A program made the position numbers and the translations under genes. Below are positions 6,760-8,314 of a stretch of DNA of 8,314 nt, in pieces; the first letter of the stretch is position 1; each line of letters opens with the position of its first letter. The notes under the pieces are model-generated. The model saw only the letters and a program-made list of their open reading frames with translations, had not been told where the DNA came from and made no database searches. Source of the stretch: Pseudomonadota bacterium (GTDB lineage Bacteria > Pseudomonadota > Alphaproteobacteria > Acetobacterales > Acetobacteraceae); assembly GCA_021807465.1 (NCBI GenBank), contig JAKBCX010000048.1, positions 1-8,314 on the forward strand, in the 5' to 3' direction.

Positions 6760-8130
6760 ATGGCAAACGCGGCGGACGAACCCCTGCCGCTTGCCGTGCT
6801 GGAATTTCAATCGCCAACGGCAGCGGTCATCGCCACACCGCTGCCGGTGATGGCGCGTTCAACCACGCAGCTTCTTGCGGGGTTGATCGTGATATTGCTG
6901 ATTATCGCTTCAACAATGAAGCTTAACGAAGAAGTGCCGGGTACAGCGGTGCTGACTTCGACAGCGCCAGATTTCTCGGTCCAGGCTTTCAATTCCAGTT
7001 CCATCCTGCGCGACATTACCGTGAGTCCCGGCCAGCTTGTGCGCAAGGGACAGGTGGTGGCGCGGCTGGACCCCACTTATGCCCAGGCCGACCTGCAAGG
7101 CCTGACAGCGCAGGAACAAAATTATTCCGCCCAGGTGGCGCAGCTCCAGGCCCAGGAGGACGGCAAGCCCTACGTGCCAGACCCCAGCAACCCTTACGGC
7201 GCCCTGCAACTGCAAACCTATAACCAGCAAATGGGCCAGTATAACTACACAATGCAGAACTACCAGCAGCAGATAAACCAGCTGCAAACCCAGATTACCG
7301 GCTATAACAACCAGGCCGCCTATTTCCGCCAGCGTCTTACCATCGCGCAGAATGTCGAAAACATGCGCAAGAAGCTGCAAAGACTGCAAGTGGGCAGCGA
7401 GCTGGACACGGAGGCGGCAACCGATGACCGCGTCTCCATGCAGGCGCAAATGGAAAACAACATATCGGAAGCAGCGGCGGCGGAAAAGCAGCTTGCCGCG
7501 ACGACAGCGCAGATGAACAGCTTCGGGCAGCAATTCAAGGCGCAAACATCCACCCAGCTCGCCACGGCGCTTAACAATCTGGCTCAGGCGCGGCAGAACC
7601 TGACCAAGGCCAAGCTGAATAGCCAGGAAATTGATCTTACCGCCCCGCAAGATGCGGTTGTGGAATCGGTGTCGCAGGAATCACCTGGCGCGGTGCTGCA
7701 ACCGGGCGAAACCCTCCTTACCCTCTCGCCCATCCACGCCCCCTTCACGGTAGAGGCGCAGATCGATGCTTCCGAATCTGGCTATGTAAGCGTGGGTGAC
7801 CGGGTGAATCTTGAATTCCAGACCCTGCCGCAAACCGTTTATGGCGGCGCCATCGGCACTGTCACCTCTATCTCGGCCAACAGCTTCAATCCAAACGACC
7901 AGCAGAACAATGCCACCATCGGCACGCCGCTGCCGGGCACCGGGCAGGCTTTGTATTACCGGGTCAGCATCTCGCTCGACCAGCTTAACCTGCATAATGT
8001 GCCGAAAGGCTTCCGGCTGATGCCGGGCATGCCCATCAGCGCCAATGTTATTGTTGGTAAGCAGACTTTCATGCAGTGGCTCTTCAAGAACTACGCATCG
8101 ATCGCCACCAAAGCATTCCATGAGCCTTGA
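6760..8130 (+). CDS. HlyD-family periplasmic adaptor (membrane fusion protein) of type I secretion
   Basis: A 456-residue adaptor linking the ABC exporter to an outer-membrane channel. A short cytoplasmic N-terminus is followed by one membrane anchor (about 35-52, LLAGLIVILLIIAS). The first half of the lipoyl/biotinyl-like domain lies at about 75-105 (ILRDITVSPGQLVRKGQVV), a long helical hairpin at about 107-290, the second lipoyl half at about 291-323 (IDLTAPQDAVVESV, then LQPGETLLTLSP), and a beta-barrel part (about 328-430), ending with a MPGMPISANVIVGK stretch. The hairpin is unusually rich in Gln, Asn and Tyr around residues 145-190. The start at 6760 has AAGG 4 nt upstream and does not overlap the exporter. 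An in-frame ATG at 6709 (473 residues, 41-nt overlap, GAAGG 8 nt upstream) is a real alternative. Operon position and family are clear. Confidence 0.9.
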   Translation: MANAADEPLPLAVLEFQSPTAAVIATPLPVMARSTTQLLAGLIVILLIIASTMKLNEEVPGTAVLTSTAPDFSVQAFNSSSILRDITVSPGQLVRKGQVVARLDPTYAQADLQGLTAQEQNYSAQVAQLQAQEDGKPYVPDPSNPYGALQLQTYNQQMGQYNYTMQNYQQQINQLQTQITGYNNQAAYFRQRLTIAQNVENMRKKLQRLQVGSELDTEAATDDRVSMQAQMENNISEAAAAEKQLAATTAQMNSFGQQFKAQTSTQLATALNNLAQARQNLTKAKLNSQEIDLTAPQDAVVESVSQESPGAVLQPGETLLTLSPIHAPFTVEAQIDASESGYVSVGDRVNLEFQTLPQTVYGGAIGTVTSISANSFNPNDQQNNATIGTPLPGTGQALYYRVSISLDQLNLHNVPKGFRLMPGMPISANVIVGKQTFMQWLFKNYASIATKAFHEP

Positions 8131-8139
8131 GCCAGACTT

Positions 8140-8314
8140 ATGAGCGTTAAAACGAGCATCGCCGACAGCCTGGCCGCCCGGAATCCACAAAAAGCGCTTG
8201 CCCGCGCCAAGGCGCTGCAAGCCGAGGCCGCGCATGAGCGGGCATTCAAACTTTTTGTCACCGCCGCCGAGGCCGGGTTGACCGAGGCTGAGCGCGAGCT
8301 TGGATTCTACTACA
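8140..8314 (+). CDS. Start of a small-repeat protein, probably Sel1/TPR-like (cut by right edge)
   Basis: 58 codons are open from the ATG at 8140 to the window end, 9 nt after the adaptor stop, so it is probably the third gene of the secretion operon. There is only a weak ribosome site (GAG about 9 nt upstream). The N-terminus is helical and Ala/Arg/Glu-rich with no signal peptide. Residues from about 35 (AFKLFVTAAEAGLTEAERELGFYY, given as AFKLFVTAAEAG, then LTEAERELGFYY) fit the Sel1-like repeat pattern: A-x-x-x-F/W, A-A-x-x-G, then a second helix ending LG-x-x-Y. Sel1 repeats are alpha-alpha hairpins used as protein-protein scaffolds. With under one full repeat in view the class is probable, not proven, and its role in secretion (chaperone, regulator or scaffold) is unknown. 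Confidence 0.6.
   Translation, partial: MSVKTSIADSLAARNPQKALARAKALQAEAAHERAFKLFVTAAEAGLTEAERELGFYY

Noticed and set aside
6910..7650. 246-codon open frame on the minus strand opposite the adaptor
   Set aside because: Its Leu/Val-rich product is the reverse reading of Gln-rich codons in the adaptor hairpin. No domain is recognisable and the plus-strand gene is certain.

Overview
The window reads as chromosomal DNA of a moderately GC-rich Gram-negative bacterium. A type I secretion ABC exporter followed by an HlyD-type adaptor requires an outer membrane. GC-biased third codon positions and the mix of gene families suggest an alphaproteobacterium, perhaps an Acetobacteraceae-like one. That placement is an inference from style, not from a marker gene. 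No RNA gene, insertion sequence, CRISPR array or phage gene is visible. The coding sequences appear intact except where the two window ends cut them.

Left region (1-3669): an amine or amino-alcohol utilisation locus. On the minus strand, a class-I-like glutamine synthetase homologue of the gamma-glutamylamide synthetase (PuuA/IpuC/GlnA3/GlnA4) type is followed after 4 nt by an iron-containing alcohol dehydrogenase, which is cut by the left edge. Diverging from them is an APC-superfamily permease of the amino acid/choline transporter (ACT) type. The 148-nt divergent spacer holds a perfect 14-bp palindrome that carries a TATAAT hexamer on each strand, so it is a good candidate operator. The gene set (importer, gamma-glutamyl ligase, alcohol dehydrogenase, but no amine oxidase in view) fits gamma-glutamylation of an amino alcohol such as ethanolamine better than the putrescine (Puu) route. 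The permease ends in a strong hairpin terminator that can work in both directions, because a convergent gene lies beyond it.

Middle (3702-4457): a minus-strand GNAT acetyltransferase of the phosphinothricin/methionine-sulfone N-acetyltransferase type, then a 264-nt divergent spacer.

Right region (4458-8314): a plus-strand operon for type I secretion. It encodes an ABC exporter whose N-terminal peptidase-C39-like domain has lost its catalytic cysteine, then an HlyD-family periplasmic adaptor with an unusually Gln/Asn/Tyr-rich hairpin, then the start of a small-repeat protein resembling Sel1 repeats, cut by the right edge. Neither the secreted substrate nor a TolC-like outer-membrane channel lies within the window.
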